From the NCBI GenBank assembly GCA_937860145.1, contig CALMBF010000133.1:1-63736 (forward strand): 63,736 nt of DNA, in the 5' to 3' direction. Position 1 is the first letter of the stretch. Each line of letters begins with the position of its first letter. A model generated the notes under the pieces. It saw only the letters and a program-made list of their open reading frames with translations, was not told the origin of the DNA and made no database searches. A program made the translations under genes and the position numbers. Positions 54,098 to 62,918 of this stretch are shown piece after piece. The stretch is from an uncultured Geobacter sp. (GTDB lineage Bacteria > Desulfobacterota > Desulfuromonadia > Geobacterales > DSM-12255).

Positions 54098-55048
54098 TCA
54101 CGTCGGCAGCTTTGCCCCGGTTCCGCGCTTACCCTCTGTGACATTGCTGTAAGACCGTTGGGTCGGGTAGGCAAAATTTATATCATCACATTCGGCAAAT
54201 CTGTCCAGCACGTCTTCCCATATCTCCTGGGTGCTCTCGCGCCTGTGGCGGGATCGACAAAGATGACGCACGGTCAGGAGTACGCCGCTTGCCTCGACAG
54301 TGGTAAAGACCTTCGGAGTCAGGTCGACCGGGACTATCAGGAAATCCCTCGCATACTCCTTCAGTTTGCTTTCCACGGGCTTGGCCAGATGCCCGGCATG
54401 GTTGACTGCTATCTCATTCAAGATTTCTTTGGCTCTCTTCCAGTTGCTTTCGAAGGTAACGAGGACGGCAACCTCGTTCCAGATGAAGTCGTGCATCCCT
54501 CTGCTATAGATTGCCAGGGGTTCGACGAACACTTTGCCGGTGGGGATGTGCACGATTCGCCCGGTGATCTGGTCCGCATGGACCCAGTTGCCGATCTCCG
54601 CGAGAGTAAACCGGGAAATCGTCAAGTCCATGACGTCTCCCGAGTGAATGCCGATCTGGATGCGGTCTCCCACGGCGAAGGGTCTCCGCCAGATGATTAA
54701 TATCCATCCTACCAGGTTCACCAAGGGGTCTCTCAGGGAAATAGCCAGGCCCGCCGCCATCAGCCCGAGAAAAGTGGCCACGCCGTGAAATCCCTCGAAC
54801 ACTACCCGGCCCACCAGCACTACGGTCAGCACGAACGCAGCATAACTGGAGATTCTCCGCCACTGGTAACGAACCTGCAAATCCTCCGTTTGCCGCCATG
54901 CCAACTTCAATATCAGCCAGCGCAAAGACCAGAGAAATGCAATACATGTCAGCGAGCCGAACAAAAGATTGTAAAGTCCGACAGAAACACCGGTGGCTTT
55001 GCCAAGCCATACCACGAGATTTTGCAAAATTTCCTCAACTGTTCCCAT
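54098..55048 (-). CDS. MscS-family mechanosensitive ion channel
   Basis: The 316-residue protein has about four hydrophobic helices and the MscS pore/beta-domain motif GVATFLGLMAAGLAISLRDPLVNLVGW, then GDRIQIGIHSGDVMDLTISRFTLAEIG, which match the family. It would open under osmotic swelling to release solutes. The nearby kdp operon also deals with osmotic balance. A cystatin-like lipoprotein gene follows. The start at 55048 has GAGGAAAT upstream. Confidence 0.88.
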   Translation of the reverse strand: MGTVEEILQNLVVWLGKATGVSVGLYNLLFGSLTCIAFLWSLRWLILKLAWRQTEDLQVRYQWRRISSYAAFVLTVVLVGRVVFEGFHGVATFLGLMAAGLAISLRDPLVNLVGWILIIWRRPFAVGDRIQIGIHSGDVMDLTISRFTLAEIGNWVHADQITGRIVHIPTGKVFVEPLAIYSRGMHDFIWNEVAVLVTFESNWKRAKEILNEIAVNHAGHLAKPVESKLKEYARDFLIVPVDLTPKVFTTVEASGVLLTVRHLCRSRHRRESTQEIWEDVLDRFAECDDINFAYPTQRSYSNVTEGKRGTGAKLPT

Positions 55049-55133
55049 GATTCATCCTTCTAAGCCAAAACTAAAACCCCAAATTGGGGGATGGGCAACA
55101 ATAGTCATAATTAGCCCTAAATAATCTATTGCT

Positions 55134-55958
55134 TTAGTCAACTCGATGTACCATTGCCGGCTTGCGCTGAACCGTACGCGTGTATTGGACTGCGGGGAGA
55201 CCAAATGACATTGCATAGCCAATCTGATGATCTTCTGGAATACCCAAGTACTGACGTGTTTCTGGCACAAGATCAAACATCGCCCATTTTGCCAGCCCGT
55301 TCCAAGCAGTGCCCACACCACTGGCTTGTGCGAATAATTCAAAATAGGCCATTGTGATTATGCAGTCAGGCATTGGCGACGGAACATCTCGCGGCACAGA
55401 TGTGATAAGCAGGTGTGGCGCACCACGGAAAATCACGTCGATATTGTGTTCCTCCCATAGCTCTACAAAATCGGCAAAGAAGACCATCGGCCCGGGCAGC
55501 GCCTTGTCTTGAACGAGACGGGAGAGTCCGGTCATTACCTTGTCGCGCAGTTTTGACAGCTTTTCCTTGTCATCCAGGACGGTATAGCGAACCTGATGCG
55601 TGTTCTTGCCGGTCGGCGCATGAGAAGCTACGTCCAGAAGCCGCTGAAACAAAACTGGATCAAGGTTTTCATCCCGGTATTTGCGAATCGAACGGCGCCC
55701 CTTGATCAGCGTTTCCAGCTTGTCCGGAGCTAGATAATTGCCAGCAAGAGCGCGACTGTCAGTCGGTATAAGCCCAAAAATCGAAACGGCGCCGGTGGGG
55801 CAAACTGCAAGGCAATGCTGGCATCGATAGCAAGCAGCTTCCTGTTCTGCGGCAATAGCTGGAAATCCTTCATTCATTGCGATAATCATCGCCGGACAGT
55901 CAGCAACGCACTGGTTGCACTTCGTACATGCCTCTTTGGTAATGGCAAAATCGAGCAT
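55134..55958 (-). CDS. ferredoxin-nitroreductase fusion protein
   Basis: The 274-residue protein has an N-terminal two-cluster ferredoxin domain (CTKCNQCVADCP and CYRCQHCLAVCP), followed by an FMN-binding nitroreductase domain (RRSIRKYRDENL, SHAPTGKNTHQVRY, GVGTAWNG). Fusions of this type are common in anaerobes and probably let ferredoxin-type clusters feed the flavin. The substrate is unknown. A GAGGAG site precedes the start. The 96-base gap upstream and the 85-base gap downstream hold nothing clear. Confidence 0.88.
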   Translation of the reverse strand: MLDFAITKEACTKCNQCVADCPAMIIAMNEGFPAIAAEQEAACYRCQHCLAVCPTGAVSIFGLIPTDSRALAGNYLAPDKLETLIKGRRSIRKYRDENLDPVLFQRLLDVASHAPTGKNTHQVRYTVLDDKEKLSKLRDKVMTGLSRLVQDKALPGPMVFFADFVELWEEHNIDVIFRGAPHLLITSVPRDVPSPMPDCIITMAYFELFAQASGVGTAWNGLAKWAMFDLVPETRQYLGIPEDHQIGYAMSFGLPAVQYTRTVQRKPAMVHRVD

Positions 55959-56054
55959 TGTGTAAATTCTCCTCTATTTTTTGATGTTGTTCTGAATCGG
56001 GACGTGTTTGATTGATCTCGTCCGTTTCCTCGTAGCCGAACCTGACGCTCCTGC

Positions 56055-56663
56055 TCATTGCGACTGCGCTGCCCGCGCCACTTCGCGCAGCGCCTGGGCC
56101 AGGTCTCGGCTGACGGCAGCCAGCGCCCGGCTCTGGGCCGCCACCAGTGCGTCGTAACCGGCAGCGCCGACCGGTTCGCTGACCACGGTGCGGCCCGTCT
56201 TCGGGACACCGCCTTCGCTTCTGCGGACCGACCAGAGGGCCTCCAGGCCGACCCCTTCCCCGGCGGTCATCTCGAAACGCTGGATATCGAGCAGAACCCG
56301 ATAGTCAGCCTCCAGGCCCGCGTTCTGCGGATAGGCCGACACACGTGCCGGCTTGAGCAGAATACCCAGGTCGGCCGCTATGATGCGCGGTATCTCGCTC
56401 TTCAACGACTCGGCCCAGCGGTGGGTCTCCAGGATGTCCACCCGGTTGGCGGAGGTCCGCACAACGAGCTGCGGCCGGTCCAGCAGGTCGGGAAGGGTGA
56501 TGGGGCCGATGGCCACGGAGTTAAGGGGCGGGACCGGTGCCTCGTTTGTCGCGGCGACGTTCAGGGTGTAAAAGGTTACCCTCGGCGAGCTGCTGCAGCC
56601 GGCCAGCAGGGCAACTGCCAGGCACAGGGTCGTCATGCCGGTTATGGAGCAGTGCAACTTCAT
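56055..56663 (-). CDS. pqiC: PqiC-like outer-membrane lipoprotein of the MCE lipid-transport set
   Basis: The 202-residue protein has a lipoprotein signal (AVALLAGCSSSP, Cys at residue 22), and the DUF330/PqiC motifs FYTLN, VAIGPITLPDLLDRPQLVVRT and THRWAESLKSEIPRIIAADLG. PqiC anchors the PqiB tunnel to the outer membrane. The start overlaps the pqiB stop (ATGA). It is the last gene of the set on this strand. Confidence 0.88.
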   Translation of the reverse strand: MKLHCSITGMTTLCLAVALLAGCSSSPRVTFYTLNVAATNEAPVPPLNSVAIGPITLPDLLDRPQLVVRTSANRVDILETHRWAESLKSEIPRIIAADLGILLKPARVSAYPQNAGLEADYRVLLDIQRFEMTAGEGVGLEALWSVRRSEGGVPKTGRTVVSEPVGAAGYDALVAAQSRALAAVSRDLAQALREVARAAQSQ

Positions 56664-58312
56664 GGTTTATCCTCCTGTTTGCCGCGGATCAGCGATTCTG
56701 GGTGACGCTCAAGATAATCGGTCAGGTCCCGCAACGACTGGGCGGTCCGGGCCAGTTCGCGGAGTGTCACCCGCAGGTCCTGTTGCAGCGGGCCATCGGC
56801 CGACAGGGTCTGTTTCGCGGCGCTCAGCGTCTTGCGTCCTTCATCCAGGGTCTTGCGCGCCTCCTCCAGAGTCATCCGTATCTCGGGCACCACGTCGGTA
56901 TTCATCCGCTGGACCAGTTTATCGGCATCTTTGACGGCGACATCCAGGGTCTGCAGCACCTTTCGCACATCGGCCACCGTCTCATCCAGCGGCAGTTTCT
57001 CAAGTTTTTTGACGATCCGCATCAGCGTTGTCTGCAGTTCCACCAGGCTGCCGGGTGTGGTGGGGAACTGGGGCGGGTTAGTGGCCCAGTTCACCTGCGC
57101 TTTCGGGGCATTGGGGAAGAAGTCGAGGACGACGATGAGCTGTCCGGTCAGCATATTGCCGCTATTGAGCTGCGCCCTCAGGCCATGTGCAACCATATCG
57201 TTGAGGATCGCACGATATTCCTTTGGATCCGGCACCGCCCCAACGGCTCGCGACCGCAGGCGTTCCGGGTAGATGCGCATTTCGACCAGCATGTTGACTT
57301 CCTTGGTGCGGGTGTCGTGTGCCACATGGATGCCGGAGACCTCGCCGACGGTCACCCCCCGGAAGTCAACGGTCGCGCCCGGCGACAACCCCCGCACCGA
57401 TTCCTTGAAGATCATGACAAAACTCTGGCTGATGGTGTCGCGATTTTTCATCGCCTCATCACGGGTTGCGAACAGGGTAAAGGCGGTGTTGGCGCCGGTC
57501 GGAGGCGCCTCGGCGCTTTCGTCGAGGGTCTGGAAGGCTATCCCGCCGATCAGGATCGACATCAGCGACTGAGTGTCAAGCTTCAGGCCGCTGGCGTCCA
57601 TGGTAAGGTCAACCCCGCTGGCATTCCAGAAGCGTGTGTTCGTCCTGACATACTTGTCATACGGTGCGGCGACGAAGACCGTGAAGGTCACCCCGTTGCC
57701 GTCCTTGTCCAGTTCATAGGAGGCCACCTGTCCCACCTGGATACGCCGAAAGTAGACCGGTGAACCGATATCCAGCGAGCCGAGATCCGTGCTGTGCAGC
57801 TGGAAGCGGCTCCCCGGCACGTCCATGGCGACGGCCGGCGCCGTTTCCAGGCCGGTGAACGCCCGTTGCGGCTGTTTGGATCTGCCGACATCGACCCCGA
57901 TGTGGGAGCCTCCCATCAGCGTCCCGAGACCGGTGATACCACCCCCGGATATCCGGGGACGTACCACCCAGAACTTGGTGTCCTCGACCAGGTAGGGGGT
58001 AACCTCCTTCTTCAGTTCGACGGTCGCGATCACGTGGGTGATGTCCCTGGCGATGGTGACATCTTTGACCAGGCCGACCTCGACATCCTTGTACTTGACC
58101 TTGGTCTTTCCAGCCTCCAGTCCGTCGCCGGTCTTGAAGGTGATCGTGATTGTCGGCCCCTTCTGCAGGTAGGTCTTGACCACCAGGGTGCCACCGATGA
58201 TGGCGGCCACGATCGGTATCAGCCAGACAAGCTGCAGGGTGAATCGCTTCCCGGAATCGGGCACTGCCTCGGGAATGTCGGACAACCCGAGTTCCTGCTG
58301 CATATCACTCAT
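56660..58312 (-). CDS. pqiB: PqiB MCE-domain lipid-transport protein
   Basis: The 550-residue protein has one N-terminal helix (LVWLIPIVAAIIGGTLVV) and three MCE/MlaD domains, around FKTGDGLEAGKTKVKYKDVEVG, TDLGSLDIGSPVYFRRIQVGQV and SVRGLSPGATVDFRGVTVGEV, then a long coiled-coil tail. PqiB forms a periplasmic tube that carries lipids between membranes. The start at 58312 (MSDMQQEL) lies three bases after the second PqiA gene stop; an upstream in-frame extension lies in the other genes. Confidence 0.93.
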   Translation of the reverse strand: MSDMQQELGLSDIPEAVPDSGKRFTLQLVWLIPIVAAIIGGTLVVKTYLQKGPTITITFKTGDGLEAGKTKVKYKDVEVGLVKDVTIARDITHVIATVELKKEVTPYLVEDTKFWVVRPRISGGGITGLGTLMGGSHIGVDVGRSKQPQRAFTGLETAPAVAMDVPGSRFQLHSTDLGSLDIGSPVYFRRIQVGQVASYELDKDGNGVTFTVFVAAPYDKYVRTNTRFWNASGVDLTMDASGLKLDTQSLMSILIGGIAFQTLDESAEAPPTGANTAFTLFATRDEAMKNRDTISQSFVMIFKESVRGLSPGATVDFRGVTVGEVSGIHVAHDTRTKEVNMLVEMRIYPERLRSRAVGAVPDPKEYRAILNDMVAHGLRAQLNSGNMLTGQLIVVLDFFPNAPKAQVNWATNPPQFPTTPGSLVELQTTLMRIVKKLEKLPLDETVADVRKVLQTLDVAVKDADKLVQRMNTDVVPEIRMTLEEARKTLDEGRKTLSAAKQTLSADGPLQQDLRVTLRELARTAQSLRDLTDYLERHPESLIRGKQEDKP

Positions 58313-58314
58313 GT

Positions 58315-58956
58315 TCAAATCTCTCTTTCTTGAGGAGTCTGTAGGGGGTCCCAGATCAGACGCGGATCGAACTCCATGGCCGCAAACATGGTCAGCACCA
58401 CCACCGAGCCGAAGGCCAGCGCCCCGGGTCCGGCATTGATGGTCGCCAGGGCTCCGATCTGTACCAGTGCGGCCAGGATGGCAACCACGTAGATATCCAG
58501 CATCGACCAGCGGCCGACCAGTTCTACGACCCGGTAGAGCTTGGCCCTCTGCATCGGCTGCCAGATGGAACGGCGCTGGACTGAAATCAGCAGCAGGGTA
58601 AGGGCAATCAGTTTCAGGAGCGGCACCATGATGCTGGCGATGAATACCACCAGGGCCAGGTCCCACGAGCCCGAATGCCACAGGTAAATAATCCCGCTCA
58701 TGATGGTGTCCGCCTGGGCGCCGAGCAGGGAGCTGGTCTCCATGATCGGCAGAACGTTGGCGGGGATATAGAGGATGTAGGCGGCGATCAGAAACGCCCA
58801 GGAACGGGCCACGCTGTTCGGCTTGCGAACATGAAGCGGCGCTGAGCAGCGGGGGCAGTGGAGCGTTCGGCCGCCATGAACTCCCCGGGAGAGCAAGCCG
58901 CAGACATGGCAGGAGAGCAGGCCGCTGGCGGCAGCGGTTACCGGCGTATCGCTCAT
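58315..58956 (-). CDS. pqiA: PqiA-domain membrane protein, second half
   Basis: The 213-residue protein has an N-terminal zinc-ribbon pair (CHVCGLLSR, CPRCSAPL) and four hydrophobic helices with NVLPIMETSSLLG and GRWSMLDIYVVAILAALVQIG. This matches one of the two repeats that make up a normal PqiA protein. It is coupled to the first-half gene by an ATGA overlap and to pqiB. Together the two genes replace a single PqiA of about 420 residues. Confidence 0.88.
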   Translation of the reverse strand: MSDTPVTAAASGLLSCHVCGLLSRGVHGGRTLHCPRCSAPLHVRKPNSVARSWAFLIAAYILYIPANVLPIMETSSLLGAQADTIMSGIIYLWHSGSWDLALVVFIASIMVPLLKLIALTLLLISVQRRSIWQPMQRAKLYRVVELVGRWSMLDIYVVAILAALVQIGALATINAGPGALAFGSVVVLTMFAAMEFDPRLIWDPLQTPQEREI

Positions 58957-59621
58957 TGGCTGCCTCCCTGCCGGGGCGCGGAGTGCACCCGGTTCCAGAT
59001 GTCATGAACATTGAACGATGACGCCGTTGCAGTCATCAGCAGGGTGAGAACACCCAGTGACCAGAGGGCGATGCCGGGGATCAGGGTCCCGTAGTGGGTG
59101 AGCTTTACCAGCGCCACGATCACTCCGATGATGAACACTTCCACCATCCCCCATGGGTTGAAGATCTGCAGCAGACGCATGACCAGGGTAAAGCCGGCTG
59201 GAATGCGTCCGCGCTTCAGCGCCAGAAGGATATGGATCATGATCGCGAGAACCGCGGCAGGAACCAGAAACGTGGTGAAAAACACGAGTCCGGCAACCGG
59301 CCACATCCCCTGATTCCACAGGATATGAACGGCGCTGATGAGGGAGGTGTCGTTACGCGTCGTCTGGATCTGGAGGCCGATGATGGGAAACATGTTGGCG
59401 AGGATGAACACTACTGCGGCTGTCAGTGTCAGGGCTAGGATATGGTCGATGCTCCTGTTCTCGACGCGGTACAGCTTCGCCCCGCACCGGGCGCAGCGTG
59501 CCGCCTTGCCGGGCTGTAGCGGGATCTCACGCTGAAGCAGGTCACACTCGTGACAGGCTATGATGGCAGCCTTTGTCACGATTTTGAACTGCACTTGTTC
59601 TTTAGAAATATTCGTCGCCAC
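58953..59621 (-). CDS. pqiA: PqiA-domain membrane protein, first half
   Basis: The 222-residue protein has two zinc-ribbon pairs (CHECDLLQ, CARCGAKL) and four hydrophobic helices with NMFPIIGLQIQ and FNPWGMVEVFIIGVIVALVKL, the PqiA repeat. It is the first gene of the PqiABC set. As both half-genes are intact and coupled, this is probably a functional two-gene form and not a frameshift. The 77-base gap before it shows no feature. Confidence 0.88.
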   Translation of the reverse strand: MATNISKEQVQFKIVTKAAIIACHECDLLQREIPLQPGKAARCARCGAKLYRVENRSIDHILALTLTAAVVFILANMFPIIGLQIQTTRNDTSLISAVHILWNQGMWPVAGLVFFTTFLVPAAVLAIMIHILLALKRGRIPAGFTLVMRLLQIFNPWGMVEVFIIGVIVALVKLTHYGTLIPGIALWSLGVLTLLMTATASSFNVHDIWNRVHSAPRQGGSQ

Positions 59622-59698
59622 TTCTCTACTCGATGTTCACGCCGTAGTTACCAATCAGTTCTTGTCTGTGACGATCCAGGGCAAATGGTCGCAGCAGC

Positions 59699-60133
59699 CT
59701 ACTGCCGCTTGCATGTTCCGGTTGACCCGACATTTACATCCCTAAAGCTGAAATTGTCAGGATCGTCGAACCGGATCTCAAACTGCGGACCTCCCGGGAT
59801 GCAAATTCTGTCTTCGGACAGTCGTACCCAGGTGTTGCCCCTGGAATTGCCGAGAAACGCATCTCCTCCCACCAGTTGCCCGTTGGCCAGGAAATTTATG
59901 TTGTAGGACAAGGCATTGTTGGTGCAAAACCAGTTGCCGACAATGGAATCGACGGGATGGTTCCCGGCACGCCCCTCCAGTGTATCCAGCCTCTGTTTCA
60001 GTTGCTGCACCCGTTCGCTGTCCTGGTCAGCCCGGCATCGATCAGGTGGTACCAGGACCAGAAGAGGAACTATCACGGAACCGACCAGCAACAGGCGGCC
60101 AATTGAAGTTACAGTTTCGTGTACAGACATCAT
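59699..60133 (-). CDS. exported small protein, unknown function
   Basis: The 144-residue protein has a hydrophobic signal (RLLLVGSVIVPLLVLVP), then a short coiled-coil stretch (DSERVQQLKQRLDTLEGR) and a beta-rich domain (IVGNWFCTNNALSYNINFLANGQ, GNTWVRL). It is not recognised; the GxWxC...NGQ layout is reminiscent of small lipocalin-like or META-type periplasmic proteins. The start at 60133 has GAGAGG upstream; longer readings up to 60244 lack one. Confidence 0.6.
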   Translation of the reverse strand: MMSVHETVTSIGRLLLVGSVIVPLLVLVPPDRCRADQDSERVQQLKQRLDTLEGRAGNHPVDSIVGNWFCTNNALSYNINFLANGQLVGGDAFLGNSRGNTWVRLSEDRICIPGGPQFEIRFDDPDNFSFRDVNVGSTGTCKRQ

Positions 60134-60379
60134 CACACCTCTCACTGATTCTTGTCTTTTCTTAGCCATAAGCGTGCCAACGCGTTGAAACGCATGATTA
60201 CAGGTAGTTACACGGTAAATGCTTGCAAGTCTGCTATATTTCATGGTTTTTGCTGCGAAATATCAAGGAGTGTTGGTGTTGTGCGAAATGTCGTGGATGT
60301 TGACGGGATGTTTAGAAAGCAAGGGAAGCCTTGGGAATGTCCCCAGTTTTCCTTGTCCCAGGTATTCTGCTGAAAAAAG

Positions 60380-60408
60380 TTTACTAAATATGACTTCCAA
60401 GGTATATA
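60380..60408 (+). promoter_or_regulatory. putative promoter of the toxin-antitoxin remnant
   Basis: TTTACT at 60380-60385, a 17-base spacer and TATATA at 60403-60408 make a fair sigma70 match. The start codon at 60415 is only seven bases further on, so the mRNA would be leaderless or nearly so. Confidence 0.45.
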
Positions 60409-60414
60409 ACTTCT

Positions 60415-60540
60415 ATGGCATGGGACATTGAATACACAGATCTGTTTGGAGACTGGTGGGAGACCTTGTCGGAAGGGGCACAGATTGACGTTGACACTGT
60501 TGTCGGACTTCTTCAGGAATGCGGCCCAGAAGGGAGGTAA
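60415..60540 (+). pseudogene. truncated RelE/HigB-type toxin
   Basis: The 41 residues MAWDIEYTDLFGDWWETLSE and onward to VGLLQECGPEGR match the N-terminal third of phage-derived HigB/RelE toxins, which continue for about 75 more residues with the catalytic part. The reading frame stops at 60540, six bases before the antitoxin gene. The toxin must therefore be dead, probably by an internal deletion. Confidence 0.7.
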
Positions 60541-60546
60541 CGAGTC

Positions 60547-60873
60547 ATGGCAAAACCCTATAGCACATTGAGAGCGAAAATGTCCCCGGAGGTCCGCGCC
60601 CAAGCGGAGGAGCAGACCCGGCAGCTAATGCAGGAGATGCCGTTACAGGAATTACGGCAGGCTCGAAAACTGAGCCAGGAGCAGATGGCCAAGACCCTGC
60701 ACACAAAGCAGTCAAATGTTTCCCGTATCGAAAAGCGAACGGATATGTATATCTCCACGCTACGCGGAGTCATAAAGGCCATGGGTGGAGATCTGGAAAT
60801 AGTGGCCCGTTTTCCTGATGGCAATGTCCGTATCAACCAGTTCGAAGAGCTTGATGAAGCAGTTAAGGCCTGA
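60547..60873 (+). CDS. HigA-type XRE antitoxin
   Basis: The 108-residue protein has an XRE-family HTH (ELRQARKLSQEQMAKTLHTKQSNVSRIEKRTDMYISTLRGVIKAMGGDLEIVARF) after a helical N-terminus, as in antitoxins paired with HigB/RelE toxins. AGGGAGG precedes the start. Its toxin partner is truncated, so it is now an orphan that may still repress its own promoter. Confidence 0.85.
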   Translation: MAKPYSTLRAKMSPEVRAQAEEQTRQLMQEMPLQELRQARKLSQEQMAKTLHTKQSNVSRIEKRTDMYISTLRGVIKAMGGDLEIVARFPDGNVRINQFEELDEAVKA

Positions 60874-61049
60874 TTACTGCCGGGATGAGAGTCGGGTAGG
60901 GGGAATAGCGAGGTTTGACTGAAGTGCTTGACATAAAATAGATAAGATGTCCCTGTATTTTCTTTCAATAGTGCATCAGAAGCCAGCTTAGGCGGGAAAA
61001 CCCGAAAGGGTCTGGTCAAGGGCGCAGGACGTTGGCCTAAGGAGTGAGC

Positions 61050-61985
61050 GTGGACAGGGAAAAGGTCTGGAAAAACTTCGACTTAGGCACAGAAATTGAT
61101 GTCGCCGGCACCTTCATTTACAACGGCGTACGTTGTTTCCACGAAATGCAGACCATTGACCACGCTGAGGAGGTGTTCGAGTTCCTTTACAACATTTCTG
61201 TTGGGCTTGAGCGTCTGCTGAAGGTCGCCTTAATTCTGCTCGAACATGACAAAATAGAAGATCAAGAAAAGTTTGAAAAATCACTCATAACTCACGCCCA
61301 CTTAGACCTCATCAAACGAATAAAAAAACATGTCAAGCTTCAGCTTGCAACACCACACAATGACTTTCTAAATATGCTAAGCACGTTTTATAAGACGTTC
61401 CGTTACGACCGATTCAATTTATCAGGGAGCTGGCAACCAGATAAAGAAAAGGCAGCTCTCCGAGGATATTTAGAAAAAAATCTCCGAGTAACTCTTGAAC
61501 CAACAACCTCTATCATCCCTACACAGAACTCTGCAAATTTCAAAAAGCATATCGGCAAAGTAGTCGGAAAGATATCTAATCAGCTTTTTGAAGTTGTACG
61601 TGAAGCGGCACTAAAGCTGAACCTTTACACTTATGAGCTACGAAGCGAATCAAAGGCAGCGAAGATATTTTTAAAGGCGGAATGCGATTTCATTTCAGAA
61701 GACGTGCTTTGGAAGGAACTACTTGTATTCTTCATGAACTCTAAAGCTAATACAGGATTACTTGATTTTCTGAGGTCCATAGAGCCCCTTGCTTTTGACC
61801 CAGGACTGGCCTCTGAGTACCTACAGTGTTTCCAATCAGAAAAAGCAAAAATGTCGGTTATGGACGAGTTGGAAGAACATTACCTGAACATAGAAAATAA
61901 GCGAGAGCGGCTTGAAATGATGGATCTAATTGGCAATCCAATGGTGTACTTCGACGATGATGAAGACGACATTGAAGCTGAGTAG
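61050..61985 (+). CDS. HEPN-like unknown protein
   Basis: The 311-residue, mostly helical protein is not recognised as a named family. Residues about 43-120 (FEFLYNISVGLERLLKVALI, THAHLDLIKRI, FYKTFRYDRFN) resemble a HEPN domain, including an R-rich RYDRF segment, though the full RNase motif cannot be fixed. The end is very acidic (DDDEDDIEAE). The GTG start at 61050 follows AAGGAG; another GTG lies at 61044. An attC-like element follows three bases after the stop, and codon use is AT-rich compared with genes to the left. Confidence 0.55.
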   Translation: MDREKVWKNFDLGTEIDVAGTFIYNGVRCFHEMQTIDHAEEVFEFLYNISVGLERLLKVALILLEHDKIEDQEKFEKSLITHAHLDLIKRIKKHVKLQLATPHNDFLNMLSTFYKTFRYDRFNLSGSWQPDKEKAALRGYLEKNLRVTLEPTTSIIPTQNSANFKKHIGKVVGKISNQLFEVVREAALKLNLYTYELRSESKAAKIFLKAECDFISEDVLWKELLVFFMNSKANTGLLDFLRSIEPLAFDPGLASEYLQCFQSEKAKMSVMDELEEHYLNIENKRERLEMMDLIGNPMVYFDDDEDDIEAE

Positions 61986-61987
61986 GC

Positions 61988-62046
61988 AGCCAACCAAGCG
62001 CACGACCGGCCCAAAAAGCAGGCCGGTCAGCTCTCAGGCGTTGGGC
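61988..62046 (+). repeat. attC-like (59-base element) integron recombination site
   Basis: The stretch begins AGCCAAC, contains a perfect GACCGGCC / GGCCGGTC stem (62004-62011, 62021-62028) and ends with GTTGGGC (62040-62046), which fits the GTTRRRY core. Total length is 59 bases, and it sits just after a gene stop, as in a cassette. The left core fits the inverse consensus with one mismatch. No integrase gene is in the window. Confidence 0.45.
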
Positions 62047-62115
62047 AAGAACGAATTCATAATAGGGAATTGTTATGCGCGGTGTTAACTTGTACGTCAC
62101 CTGGTTGAGCCAGAA

Positions 62116-62847
62116 ATGAAGGATCAGATTTATCACTACTTGTTTTCACCGTCATCAAGCACCGGTGATTTTAACCGACAGATGTACTGGCTTGGCCAAC
62201 AGCCAACGAATTGGGCCTCGAAAGGAATGCGCCTTAGAAGGGACGCATCTTTGTTCTATGAAACAAGCGAAAAGGCCAGGCTAATTTTAGTGACTGAACT
62301 TGAAAGATCAAACTTCAATTTTGGAAGATTCTATCGTTGGGAATTACAGGAAAGAATCCTCCAAATATTAAACAAGAACCAAGATTACTACTTACCAGAT
62401 TTTGATTCCTACTATCTCTTGATGCACCTCGCAATTGAAAATATTCTAAAGGCCATCTGGCTTGATCATTACCCTGAGAATATTGGTTTCGACAAGTTAC
62501 CTCGTGCTCTAAATACACATAATTTATGTCAACTTGCGACGGATGTTAATTTGCCATTATCACCCAACCAAGAAAAAGCACTATCAAAAATCGGTGAACT
62601 TTTTCTTGGCTATAGCCGATATCCAATCAGAAATAGAATAAATCTGACGTCAGATACAGAGGGTCTAGACTTTGGTGAGAAGAACTTTGACTCAACTTGC
62701 ATTGACTGCCTTGAAAATCCGTATGCACAAGACAAGCAAGTTCTTGATGAATTCTTCACTGAGCGACTGCAAACTAGGCTTGAGAAGGTATTTGATAATA
62801 GCCATGAACGTATGAAATCGACATTTGACTTCGCCGAACGCACTTAA
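62116..62847 (+). CDS. HEPN-like unknown protein
   Basis: The 243-residue protein is not recognised by name. A central helical part (FDSYYLLMHLAIENILKAIWL ... THNLCQLATDV ... YSRYPIRNRI) resembles HEPN domains, in which a lysine-ended helix is followed by a His-leading helix. Such domains are common in defence and toxin systems. It lies 72 bases before the AAA ATPase gene and is strongly AT-rich. The start codon has a weak ribosome site. Confidence 0.5.
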   Translation: MKDQIYHYLFSPSSSTGDFNRQMYWLGQQPTNWASKGMRLRRDASLFYETSEKARLILVTELERSNFNFGRFYRWELQERILQILNKNQDYYLPDFDSYYLLMHLAIENILKAIWLDHYPENIGFDKLPRALNTHNLCQLATDVNLPLSPNQEKALSKIGELFLGYSRYPIRNRINLTSDTEGLDFGEKNFDSTCIDCLENPYAQDKQVLDEFFTERLQTRLEKVFDNSHERMKSTFDFAERT

Positions 62848-62918
62848 TCAGCGAGATAAGCCTATCCGGATCTCACACCACAATAACTATTGAACAACTC
62901 AACAACATAGGTCTCCCC

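Noticed and set aside
56537-57763. 408-codon frame antisense to pqiB
   Set aside because: pqiB has three MCE domains on the other strand; the antisense frame has no motif or ribosome site.
60982-61041. A second attC site before the first HEPN-like gene
   Set aside because: CTTAGGC/GCCTAAG ends are present, but the core does not fit GTTRRRY and no central stem pairs the two halves.
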